A DNA stretch of 64,000 bases from Flavobacterium panici. GTDB lineage: Bacteria > Bacteroidota > Bacteroidia > Flavobacteriales > Flavobacteriaceae. The notes under the pieces are model-generated. The model worked only from the letters and a program-made list of their open reading frames with translations. It had not been told where the DNA came from and made no database searches. Positions 1 through 8,523 of the stretch are shown piece by piece; position 1 is the first letter of the stretch, and each line of letters starts with the position of its first letter. The DNA lies in NCBI RefSeq assembly GCF_903819335.1, contig NZ_CAIJDE010000029.1, forward strand, positions 39,219-103,218, in the 5' to 3' direction. A program made the position numbers and the translations under genes.

Positions 1-3000
1 CTGGATCTGCTAGTGTAGCCGTTTCAGGAGGAACTAGTGCTTATACTTATTCTTGGTCACCTTCTGGAGGAACTGCTGCAACTGCAACTGGACTAACAGC
101 TGGTACATATACGGTTACAGTTACTGATAGTAACTTATGTCAGAAAACTCAAAGTTTTACACTTACTGAACCTGTAGCTGCACTTACAGCTACTGCTGTT
201 GGACAAACAGATGTTTCATGTAATGGAGGTGCAAATGGAACTGCTACAGTTTCTGTAAGCGGAGGAACTCCTGGTTATACATATTCTTGGGCTCCATACG
301 GAGGAAATACTGCTAGTGCAAATGGACTATCAGCAGGAACATTTACTGTTACAGTTACTGATGCAAATGGATGTCAAACTACTCAAAGCTTTACGATTAC
401 TGAACCTGCTGCTCTTGTAGCAAGTTTTGGTTCTCAAACTAATGTTTCTTGTAACGGTGGTACAAATGGTACTGCAACTGTAAATGTAACTGGTGGAACC
501 GGAGCTTACACTTACTCATGGTCACCAACCGGAGGAAATGCTGCTACTGCGTCTGGTTTAACACAAGGAACTTATACAGTAACTGTTACAGATGCTAATG
601 TATGTCAAAGTACACAAAGTTTTACTATTACTGAACCTGCAATTTTATCGTTAACATCATCACAAACCGATGTTCTTTGCAATGGCGGTGCAACGGGAAC
701 GGCTTCAGTAGTTGTATCTGGAGGTACATCTCCATATACTTATTTATGGTCACCTTCTGGAGGAACTGCTGCAACTGCTACAGGATTAGCAATAGGGAAC
801 TATAGTGTTTTAGTAACAGACTCTAATGGCTGTTCAATAACACAAAGTTTTACAATCACGCAGCCAAGCGCCTTATTTGCTACACAAAGTCAAATAAATG
901 CAACTTGTTCAACTGGTGGTCAGGCAGCCGTAAGTGTTAGCGGTGGTACAACTCCATATTCTTATTTATGGTCACCATCTGGTGATACAACTGCAATAGC
1001 AACCGGATTAACTGCCGGAGCTAATAGTGTTCTAATTACTGATGCTAATGGTTGTACAATAACAAAAAACTTTACAATTACTACAACAAATACTTTAGTT
1101 GCAACTACTTCACAAACTGATGTATTATGTTTTGGGACAAATACAGGATCTGCTGCTGTAGTTCCAAGCGGAGCACCTGGGCCTTTTACTTACGTATGGT
1201 CACCTTCTGGCGGCAATGCTGATACAGCAACTAATCTTACAGCGGGTAATTATTCTGTAACAATTACATCTGCTAACGGATGTTCTATTGTAAAAAACTT
1301 TACTATTACAGAACCAACTGAACTTATAGTAACACCAAATCCGCAAATAAATACTTCTTGTAATGGAGGAGCAAACGGATCTGCAAGTGTTACTGTTACA
1401 GGAGGAACTGGAGGTTATACCTATTCTTGGGCACCATCTGGAGGAACAGCTGCAACAGCAAATGGTCTTTCTGCAGGAACTTATACTGTAACTGTTACAG
1501 ACGCTAACTTATGTAACAAAACACAAAGTTTTACTATTACAGAACCAACAATCCTTGCTGCTACTACATCACAAACAGATGTTTCCTGCAACGGAGGAAC
1601 TAATGGAACTGCTACAGTAAATGTAACTGGAGGAACTGGTGCTTACACATACTCTTGGGCTCCAACTGGAGGAAATGCAGCTACTGCTTCTGGCCTTGCT
1701 GCAGGAACCTATACAGTAACTGTACAAGATGCAAACTTCTGTCAGATATCTGCATCTGTTACTATTACAGAACCAGCTAGTCTTGCTGCAACAGCATCTC
1801 AAACTGATGTTACTTGTAATGGATTAAACAACGGAAATGCCACAGTAATTCCAACTGGAGGTACTTTACCATATACTTATTCTTGGTCTCCTTCTGGAGG
1901 AACAGCAGCTACTGCTTCTGGATTAAGTCCTGGAACTTATACTGCAACAATTACAGATGCTAATGGTTGTTTTACAACTCAATCTGTTACAATTACAGAA
2001 CCTACTCTACTTACTTTAACTCCATCTCATACAGATGTTTCTTGTAATGGAGGGGCAAACGGAACTGCAACTATAACTCCTGTTGGAGGAACCGCTCCTT
2101 ACACTTATTCTTGGAGTCCTTCTGGAGAAACTACTGCATTGATAAACAATCTTATTCCAGGAACTTACACTGTAACCGTTACAGACGCTAATGGTTGCAC
2201 CGCAACTGAATCTATTGTTATAACAGAACCAACTGCTATGACAACATCTGCATCACAAACAGATATTTCTTGTAATGGTGCAGCAAACGGAACTGCAACT
2301 GTAACTGTGTCTGGAGGAACTGGAGCATATACTTACTCTTGGTCTCCTTATGGAGGAACTGCTGCGACTGCAACAGGTCTTGCCGCTGGACTTTTTACAG
2401 CAACCATTACTGATGCTAATGGATGTCAAACAATACAAACAGTAACAATCATTGAACCAGCTGTTCTTTCTGCAACAATATCTCAAACAGATGTTTCTTG
2501 CAACGGAGGGACTAACGGAACTGCAACTGTAACTGCAACTGGAGGAACTGCACCATATACTTATTCTTGGTCTCCTTCTGGAGGAACTGCTCCAACTGCA
2601 ACAGGTCTTGCTGCTGGAACTTATACAGTAACTGTAACTGATGCCAACGGATGTACTACAACACAATCTGTTACAATTACTGAACCTACAATCCTTAATG
2701 CAAGTACATCTCAAACAGATGTTTCTTGTAATACAGGAACTAACGGAACTGCCACTGTAACTGCAGCCGGAGGAACAGCACCATATACTTATTCTTGGTC
2801 ACCATCAGGTGGAACAGCTGCAACAGCTTCTGGATTAAGTGCTGGAACTTATACTGCTACAATTACAGATGCTAACGGATGTTTTACAACACAAACAGTA
2901 ACAATCACTGAACCTTCTGCCCTTTCTGTAACATCATCTAAAACAGATGTTTCTTGTAACGGAGGAGCTAACGGATCTGCAACTGTAAATGTAACCGGAG

Positions 3001-4510
3001 GAACTCCTGGTTATACATACTCTTGGGCTCCATCTGGAGGAACAAATGCAACAGCAAATGGATTAAGCGCAGGAACATATACTGCAACAATTACAGATGC
3101 TAACGGATGTACTACAACTCAATCTGTTACTATTGCTGAACCAACAATCCTTGCTGCAACAATATCTAAAACAGATGTTTCTTGCAACGCAGGAACTAAC
3201 GGAACTGCGACTGTAACTGTAACTGGAGGAACTGGAGCTTATACTTATTCTTGGGCACCTTTTGGAGGAACAGCTGCAACAGCAACTGGATTAAACGCAG
3301 GAACTTATACAGTAACTGTAACAGATGCAAACGCGTGTCAAACAACACAAAGTATTACTATTACTGAACCAGCAATTCTTTCTGCAACAGCATCACAAAC
3401 AGATGTTTCTTGTAATGCAGGAACTAACGGAACTGCAACAGTAACTGCAACTGGAGGAACAGCACCGTATGCTTATTCTTGGTCACCAGCTGGTGGAACA
3501 GCTGCAACAGCTTCTGGTCTTGCTGCGGGAACTTATACTGCAACAATTACAGATGCTAATGGTTGTACTACAACTCAATCTGTTACAATTACTGAACCAA
3601 CGATTCTTGCTGCAACATCATCTAAAACAGATGTTTCTTGTAACGCAGGAACTAACGGAACTGCAACGGTAACAGCAACTGGAGGTACAGCACCATATAC
3701 TTATTCTTGGTCACCATTAGGTGGAACAGCTGAAACAGCTTCTGGATTAAGCGCAGGTACTTATACAGCAACTATTACAGATGCAAACGGATGTTTTACA
3801 ACACAAACAATAACAATTACTGAACCTTCTGCCCTTTCTGTAACATCATCTAAAACAGATGTTTCTTGTAACGGAGGATCTAACGGATCTGCAACTGTAA
3901 ATGTAACCGGAGGAACTGGTGCTTATACTTATTCTTGGGCACCATCAGGTGGAACAGCTGCAACAGCAACTGGATTAAGCGCAGGAACTTATACTGCAAC
4001 TATTACAGATGCTAACGGTTGTACAACAACACAATCTATTATTATTGCTCAACCAACAATTCTTGCTGCAACAACATCTAAAACAGATATTTCTTGCAAC
4101 GGAGGAAATAATGGATCTGCAACGGTAACTGCAACTGGAGGAACTGGAGCTTATACTTATTCTTGGTCACCATCAGGTGGAACAGCTGCAACAGCAACTG
4201 GATTAAGTGCAGGAACTTACACTGCAACTATTACAGACGCTAACGGTTGTACTACAACACAATCTGTTACTATTGCTCAACCAACAATTCTTGCTGCAAC
4301 AATATCTAAAACTGATGTTTCTTGCAACGGAGGAACTAACGGAACTGCAACAGTAACTGCAACTGGAGGAACAGCACCATATACTTATGCTTGGTCACCA
4401 GTCGGTGGAACATCTGCAACAGCAACTGGATTAAGCGCAGGAACTTATTCTGTAACAATTACAGATGCTAATGGATGTTTATTAACTCAAACAATAACTA
4501 TTATTACAAC
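1..4510 (+). repeat. In-frame tandem array of 228-bp units encoding SprB repeats
   Basis: Nineteen complete units plus one partial unit; the QTD-x-x-C codons recur near 207, 435, 662, 890, 1118, 1343, 1571, 1799, 2027, 2255, 2483, 2711, 2939, 3167, 3395, 3623, 3851, 4079 and 4307, a step of 228 bp. The first third is diverged (for example units near 890 and 1118 have lost the CNGG core), while units after about 2480 are close to one another and also repeat with a 912-bp (four-unit) period. Confidence 0.93.
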
Positions 4511-6008
4511 TCCAGATGTAACAGCGCCAGTACCAACTGTAGCTAATCTTCCGGAAATAAGTAACTATTGTTCAGTTTCAGCATCAGATATTGCTATTCC
4601 AACTGCTACAGATAATTGTGCAGGAATTTTAAATGGAACAACAACAGATCCTTTAAGCTACAATGCAGTAGGAACTTATGTAATTACATGGAAATATGAT
4701 GACGGAAATGGAAACATTACAACACAACCGCAAACAGTAAAAGTACTTGCTTCTCCATTGAATGCTGTAACTTTTACCGGCGCTCAGTTTACATACGATG
4801 GAAATGCTCATGCATTGCAAGTTGCAAATCTGCCAACTGGAGCAACTGTTACCTATTCTGCAAACAATACGTCAACAAATGCTGGTACTTATGTAGTTAC
4901 TGCGACAGTAACACCATCAGCCAGCGCGTCAAATTGTGCAGTAGTAACCCTAACAGCTAATCTTGTTATTAATAAAGCAGCACAGCAAATTACATTTAAT
5001 GCAATTCCGGTTAAAACACTTGGAGCAAATAATACCTTTAATTTAACAGCGACTTCAAATTCAAATTTAGCTGTTACTTACACATCAACATATACTGCAC
5101 CATTAGCTCCTGCAACAGTTTCTGCTACAGGCGTGGTAAATATGTTAAGATCTGGTGATGTATTAATTACGGCTCATCAGCCTGGAGATAATAATTATCT
5201 TCCTGCTGCCGATGTTTCACAGTTGTTAGTGATCTTAAACAACAATATCGATGTTAAGAAAATCACTATTGGAACGAAAGTTTTTGATAACCCTGGAAAA
5301 ACAATTTTTTATGTACTTCCATGTGGGGAAACAAATCCAAATGTATCTATCTTAAATGAATCAGGTGCAATAATAACTCCTTCTTCTAATTTTACAATTC
5401 AAACTCCTAAACCAGGAATTTACAGTCAGAATGTAACAATTACATCACAAGATGGAAGTTTATCTGCAACTTACTCTTTAGTAGTTGTGAAACCATTTAA
5501 TTTCTTTGACATTGTTAAACAGAAATTTAATAACGTACTTCTTGTAAATAACAATCCACAGACAAATGGCGGTTATGAGTTTGCTTCTTACGAATGGTTC
5601 AAAAACGATGAGCCAATAGGAACTGGTCAGTATTATTCTGCAGGAAACAGCATTACTTCATTATTAGATCCAACGGCAGATTATAGTGTAAAAATGACAA
5701 CTAAAGATGGAAAAGTACTATATGTATGTGCTTCTAAAGTTACGTTGACAAATACGCTGCTGGCTAAAGTTTATCCTAACCCAATTGAAATTGGAAAAGT
5801 AGTTACTGTTGAAGCAGATTTCCCTGAAGAAGAATTAGCGAAAATGCAAATTAGCCTTTACACTGTTACAGGTCAATTGGTAAAAACTGTACAATCATCT
5901 ACAGCTAAAACTGAAATACAATTACCTCAAACAACTGAGAGCAATATGTACATGGTAGTTCTTGAAACGCCTAACATCAAAAAAACTTTCAAAGTAATTG
6001 TAAAATAA
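1..6008 (+). CDS. SprB-repeat cell-surface adhesin with type IX secretion C-terminal domain (5' end outside window)
   Basis: The reading frame is open from base 3 to the stop at 6006-6008, about 2001 residues with no start, so the gene begins upstream. About 1500 residues are 76-residue repeats of the SprB type: each has QTDVSCNGG-like, GGTxxYTYSW and GLSAGTYT motifs, and ends in TDANGC, giving two cysteines per unit that may form a disulfide. An HYR-like domain follows (about 4510-4750, DNCAG motif), then an MBG-like domain (about 4755-4980), a linker, and a C-terminal type A sorting domain starting near 5760 (VYPNP; ends in FKVIVK). The family includes SprB, the mobile adhesin of gliding Flavobacterium, exported by the type IX system. 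SprB itself carries a different CTD type, so gliding is only an inference; a sticky surface filament is safer. An outer-membrane barrel gene follows 52 nt downstream. Confidence 0.9.
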   Translation, partial: GSASVAVSGGTSAYTYSWSPSGGTAATATGLTAGTYTVTVTDSNLCQKTQSFTLTEPVAALTATAVGQTDVSCNGGANGTATVSVSGGTPGYTYSWAPYGGNTASANGLSAGTFTVTVTDANGCQTTQSFTITEPAALVASFGSQTNVSCNGGTNGTATVNVTGGTGAYTYSWSPTGGNAATASGLTQGTYTVTVTDANVCQSTQSFTITEPAILSLTSSQTDVLCNGGATGTASVVVSGGTSPYTYLWSPSGGTAATATGLAIGNYSVLVTDSNGCSITQSFTITQPSALFATQSQINATCSTGGQAAVSVSGGTTPYSYLWSPSGDTTAIATGLTAGANSVLITDANGCTITKNFTITTTNTLVATTSQTDVLCFGTNTGSAAVVPSGAPGPFTYVWSPSGGNADTATNLTAGNYSVTITSANGCSIVKNFTITEPTELIVTPNPQINTSCNGGANGSASVTVTGGTGGYTYSWAPSGGTAATANGLSAGTYTVTVTDANLCNKTQSFTITEPTILAATTSQTDVSCNGGTNGTATVNVTGGTGAYTYSWAPTGGNAATASGLAAGTYTVTVQDANFCQISASVTITEPASLAATASQTDVTCNGLNNGNATVIPTGGTLPYTYSWSPSGGTAATASGLSPGTYTATITDANGCFTTQSVTITEPTLLTLTPSHTDVSCNGGANGTATITPVGGTAPYTYSWSPSGETTALINNLIPGTYTVTVTDANGCTATESIVITEPTAMTTSASQTDISCNGAANGTATVTVSGGTGAYTYSWSPYGGTAATATGLAAGLFTATITDANGCQTIQTVTIIEPAVLSATISQTDVSCNGGTNGTATVTATGGTAPYTYSWSPSGGTAPTATGLAAGTYTVTVTDANGCTTTQSVTITEPTILNASTSQTDVSCNTGTNGTATVTAAGGTAPYTYSWSPSGGTAATASGLSAGTYTATITDANGCFTTQTVTITEPSALSVTSSKTDVSCNGGANGSATVNVTGGTPGYTYSWAPSGGTNATANGLSAGTYTATITDANGCTTTQSVTIAEPTILAATISKTDVSCNAGTNGTATVTVTGGTGAYTYSWAPFGGTAATATGLNAGTYTVTVTDANACQTTQSITITEPAILSATASQTDVSCNAGTNGTATVTATGGTAPYAYSWSPAGGTAATASGLAAGTYTATITDANGCTTTQSVTITEPTILAATSSKTDVSCNAGTNGTATVTATGGTAPYTYSWSPLGGTAETASGLSAGTYTATITDANGCFTTQTITITEPSALSVTSSKTDVSCNGGSNGSATVNVTGGTGAYTYSWAPSGGTAATATGLSAGTYTATITDANGCTTTQSIIIAQPTILAATTSKTDISCNGGNNGSATVTATGGTGAYTYSWSPSGGTAATATGLSAGTYTATITDANGCTTTQSVTIAQPTILAATISKTDVSCNGGTNGTATVTATGGTAPYTYAWSPVGGTSATATGLSAGTYSVTITDANGCLLTQTITIITTPDVTAPVPTVANLPEISNYCSVSASDIAIPTATDNCAGILNGTTTDPLSYNAVGTYVITWKYDDGNGNITTQPQTVKVLASPLNAVTFTGAQFTYDGNAHALQVANLPTGATVTYSANNTSTNAGTYVVTATVTPSASASNCAVVTLTANLVINKAAQQITFNAIPVKTLGANNTFNLTATSNSNLAVTYTSTYTAPLAPATVSATGVVNMLRSGDVLITAHQPGDNNYLPAADVSQLLVILNNNIDVKKITIGTKVFDNPGKTIFYVLPCGETNPNVSILNESGAIITPSSNFTIQTPKPGIYSQNVTITSQDGSLSATYSLVVVKPFNFFDIVKQKFNNVLLVNNNPQTNGGYEFASYEWFKNDEPIGTGQYYSAGNSITSLLDPTADYSVKMTTKDGKVLYVCASKVTLTNTLLAKVYPNPIEIGKVVTVEADFPEEELAKMQISLYTVTGQLVKTVQSSTAKTEIQLPQTTESNMYMVVLETPNIKKTFKVIVK

Positions 6009-6017
6009 ATAAACCCT

Positions 6018-6045
6018 GCCAGTACTAGATAAAAATAGTACTGGC
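6018..6045 (+). promoter_or_regulatory. Intergenic hairpin between adhesin and beta-barrel genes
   Basis: GCCAGTACTA (6018-6027) and TAGTACTGGC (6036-6045) form a perfect 10-bp stem with an 8-nt loop in the 52-nt gap. No T-tract follows, so it resembles an mRNA-processing or attenuation hairpin that could let the two genes be expressed at different levels, rather than a full terminator. Confidence 0.5.
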
Positions 6046-6060
6046 ATAATATAACTTAAG

Positions 6061-6912
6061 ATGAAAAAAAATATTTACAGCTATATCACATCCATTGCCA
6101 TTTTCACGGCATTTTTAGCAGCGTCTTTAAATAGTTATGGCCAGGATAAAAAACAAGAATTTTCGATTTCTTTGGGAGGGCCATTTTCTTATATCGATGC
6201 TAATTCTTCCGGAAAAACAGTACCGGGAATTGGCGTTAATGCAGGTCTTCGTTATTCTTATTATTTAAGCGAAAGTTTAAGCTTAGGAATTGGAGTTGAA
6301 TATCAAACCTACAATTCAGATTTAAAATATAATTTCTTTGCAGGAGCATACGCTGCTACTGACGCTGAAAATGAGAATTTTCAATTTAGATACAAAGGTA
6401 CGAATGTGAGAGAAGAACAAAAACTGGCTTATATCAATGTGCCAATTAATGTTCAATTTGAAACTCCGGGAACATCTAAATTATATGTCGCTGCGGGGGC
6501 TAAAATTGGTTTCGCGTCAAGCGGAAGTTACCAAACAACTTTTCAAAATCTAACTACAAGCGGTTACTATCCACAATACAATGTAGAATTGTTTAGTCCG
6601 GCTTTTGCAGGTTTTGCAAGTACAAATGATTTAGTAACCGATAAACAAGATCTTAATACAGAAGTTTCTTATTCAGCCACTTTTGAAACTGGTTTAAAAC
6701 AAGAATTAGGAACTAGAAATTCTTTTTATATTGGTGCCTATTTTGAGTATGGTCTAAATAATATCTATGAGAAAACCGGAAACGGGCAAATTGTTATATA
6801 CAATGCTCAACAACCCGTACAATTAGGATATGATACCTTACTTAATTCTCCTTTAAGCAGCAGTGCCAGACTTGTTTCATACGGTCTTAAATTAAGATTT
6901 GCATTGCGATAA
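6061..6912 (+). CDS. Outer-membrane beta-barrel protein (porin-like)
   Basis: 283 residues. A signal peptide (charged MKKN start, hydrophobic run, cleavage after about SYGQ at residue 28) is followed by alternating amphipathic strands rich in Gly and aromatics (LGIGVEY, YVAAGAKIGF, FYIGAYFEYGL) and ends in LRFALR, a typical outer-membrane barrel C-terminus. It belongs with the OmpA/PorT-like outer-membrane barrel families. It lies 52 nt after the adhesin on the same strand, so a role in surface display is possible, but it does not look like PorP/SprF, the usual partner encoded after sprB. ATG at 6061 gives the signal peptide directly. Confidence 0.8.
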   Translation: MKKNIYSYITSIAIFTAFLAASLNSYGQDKKQEFSISLGGPFSYIDANSSGKTVPGIGVNAGLRYSYYLSESLSLGIGVEYQTYNSDLKYNFFAGAYAATDAENENFQFRYKGTNVREEQKLAYINVPINVQFETPGTSKLYVAAGAKIGFASSGSYQTTFQNLTTSGYYPQYNVELFSPAFAGFASTNDLVTDKQDLNTEVSYSATFETGLKQELGTRNSFYIGAYFEYGLNNIYEKTGNGQIVIYNAQQPVQLGYDTLLNSPLSSSARLVSYGLKLRFALR

Positions 6913-6928
6913 TAATTTTTGACCAATT

Positions 6929-6962
6929 AAAAAAAGCTATTCAGTATTGAATAGCTTTTTTG
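6929..6962 (+). terminator. Rho-independent terminator after the beta-barrel gene
   Basis: AGCTATTCA (6935-6943) pairs with TGAATAGCT (6948-6956) across a 4-nt loop. An A-run precedes the stem and a T-run follows it. It ends the adhesin/barrel transcript and, with its A-run, could also act on the convergent gene at 6986. Confidence 0.85.
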
Positions 6963-6985
6963 TTTTATAAATAAATCCAGAGCAA

Positions 6986-7168
6986 TTATCTTCTCTTCTT
7001 TTGCTGACCCGGAGCATAAGCTTTTGCACTTTTACTTCCAGACGCTTTTTTAGCCTGTCCAGGAGGAATTTTTCCTGATGATGAAGAAGAGTTATGAACA
7101 CTGCAGCTCACAATACTTACTATCAATAAAGTAAAAGATAAAATTTTAATAAAGTTTGTCATTTTCAT
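6986..7168 (-). CDS. Small lipoprotein with PPGQAKK motif
   Basis: 60 residues from ATG at 7168; a longer reading from 7189 would need TTG and adds nothing recognisable. A short hydrophobic segment leads to a lipobox (IVSIVSC), a Ser-rich linker, and a basic tail with KIPPGQAKK and YAPGQQKKRR. Small proteins with this tail are common in Flavobacteriia and are, as I recall, sometimes labelled quinol oxidase subunit 4; nothing here supports that function. Function unknown; probably a lipid-anchored basic peptide in the envelope. Confidence 0.7.
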   Translation of the reverse strand: MKMTNFIKILSFTLLIVSIVSCSVHNSSSSSGKIPPGQAKKASGSKSAKAYAPGQQKKRR

Positions 7169-7236
7169 AAATTTGTTTTTTATAACCAAAAATACTGTTT
7201 TGACTATTAAAAAAACTTATAATCATTATAAATAAC

Positions 7237-7272
7237 AAAAACCTGTAACGGACTAATCCATTACAGGTTTTT
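7237..7272 (-). terminator. Terminator downstream of the 7297-7500 gene
   Basis: AAAAACCTGTAA (7237-7248) is complementary to TTACAGGTTTTT (7261-7272) with a 12-nt loop. Read on the minus strand it gives a stem ending in a T-run, 24 nt after the stop of the small lipoprotein gene. Confidence 0.75.
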
Positions 7273-7296
7273 CTAATTTCGATTGCTATTTATATT

Positions 7297-7500
7297 CTAT
7301 TTCTTAACAGAATCTGTAGTAATAGTTCTAACCGTATCATTTGTAACTGTATCAACATCTGGTCCTACAGTATCAATAATAGCTTCAGTCGAATCTATAC
7401 TGTTTTGAGACTCTATTGTTGGTTCATTCTTTTTACAAGAAAATGCTAATCCCGTTAACAGAACCAACATTGCAATTTTAATTTTTAATATCGTTTTCAT
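7297..7500 (-). CDS. Small Thr/Asp-rich lipoprotein
   Basis: 67 residues from ATG at 7500, chosen because it puts MKTILKIK directly in front of the hydrophobic segment and the lipobox (LAFSC); an ATG at 7524 would add eight residues. After KKNE the mature part is low in complexity and acidic, with repeated Asp-Thr/Thr-Val (TVGPDVDTVTNDTV). No family recognised. It has its own terminator downstream. Probably an envelope lipoprotein of unknown role. Confidence 0.6.
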   Translation of the reverse strand: MKTILKIKIAMLVLLTGLAFSCKKNEPTIESQNSIDSTEAIIDTVGPDVDTVTNDTVRTITTDSVKK

Positions 7501-7709
7501 AATTATATTTTTTTCTGTTTGCATTCATTTTAATATTTCAAATTTAACTTTCTGAATATCAAAACTATTACATAATTTCTGCAATCCTTTATATGAATCA
7601 AAGAAATGTGTTAAACTATTGTTATACAATGCAAAATGTATAAATTGAAAATTTAATTATATAACTGCATAAACGGTGATTTTGTGAAATTTGTAGAAAC
7701 AATATTAAA

Positions 7710-8366
7710 ATGAAAACTTATTTTCGCAATAATGGTTTAAGTATCTGCTTTTTGATACTATTTGGAGGAACTTTAATTGGTCAGATTTTATTTGGTTTTG
7801 AAGAACACAATAAAGAACTTATTAGCGAAGGAGGAAAAATAATAAGTCTGGGCTCGTATCTTTTATCAGGACATTTCATTGAATCTACTTTTGAAAACTG
7901 GGAAAGTGAATTTCTTCAAATGGGCCTTTTTGTTGTATTTACTATTTTCTTAAAACAAAAAGGGTCATCAGAATCAAAAAAAATTAATCAAAAAGAAGAA
8001 GTAGACCGGGAACCAGATCCTAACCGAAAAAATGCTCCGTGGCCCGTTAAAAAAGGAGGCTTTATTTTGACACTATACAAACATTCCCTATCAGCTTCAC
8101 TATTGTTACTATTTCTTATTTCATTAATACTTCATTTTTATGGAAGTCTTAAAGACGAAAATGAAAAATTACTTTTGGAAGGAAAACAATTAGAAACGAT
8201 TTCCTCCTTTATAAAAAATTCAAGATTTTGGTTTGAATCTTTTCAAAATTGGCAGAGCGAATTTCTATCAGTATTTGCTATCGTAATATTATCTATATAC
8301 CTACGCCAAATTGGCTCTTCTCAATCAAAACCCGTAGATGCTCCCAACATGGAAACCGGAGTTTAA
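7710..8366 (+). CDS. DUF6766-like four-helix membrane protein
   Basis: 218 residues with four predicted membrane segments (about residues 10-28, 67-83, 128-147, 184-201). The two halves are an internal duplication: each has a helix, a Glu-Lys-rich loop, then an F-x-(N/S)-W-x-S-E-F-L motif (ENWESEFLQ and QNWQSEFLS) and a second helix ending in QKGSSESK / QIGSSQSK. This matches proteins annotated DUF6766, whose function is unknown. It stands alone on the plus strand. Confidence 0.7.
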   Translation: MKTYFRNNGLSICFLILFGGTLIGQILFGFEEHNKELISEGGKIISLGSYLLSGHFIESTFENWESEFLQMGLFVVFTIFLKQKGSSESKKINQKEEVDREPDPNRKNAPWPVKKGGFILTLYKHSLSASLLLLFLISLILHFYGSLKDENEKLLLEGKQLETISSFIKNSRFWFESFQNWQSEFLSVFAIVILSIYLRQIGSSQSKPVDAPNMETGV

Positions 8367-8476
8367 TTTAAAAATATAAATTTTTTAATACTGAATTTTG
8401 ACTTATTCCTATTCTGACTGGAAATACTATAAAATATTGACAATAAAAATGTAAGCCTCTTTTTTATTCTAGGTTG

Positions 8477-8484
8477 TAGCTTTG
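8477..8484 (+). promoter_or_regulatory. Candidate -7 promoter element (TAGCTTTG)
   Basis: TAGCTTTG fits the Bacteroidetes TAnnTTTG element and lies 39 nt before the ATG of the FAD/Rieske gene. No TTG is present at the expected -33 spacing, so the call is weak. Confidence 0.35.
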
Positions 8485-8523
8485 AGTGCACTTATATGAT
8501 TTTCATTTATTTAAAACTACAAT

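Noticed and set aside
1569..2714. Cys/Ser-rich minus-strand frames inside the adhesin
   Set aside because: Antisense translation of the tandem repeats; the plus-strand frame is clearly coding.
7169..7189. Extended TTG start for the small lipoprotein
   Set aside because: ATG at 7168 gives the signal sequence directly; the extension adds nothing.
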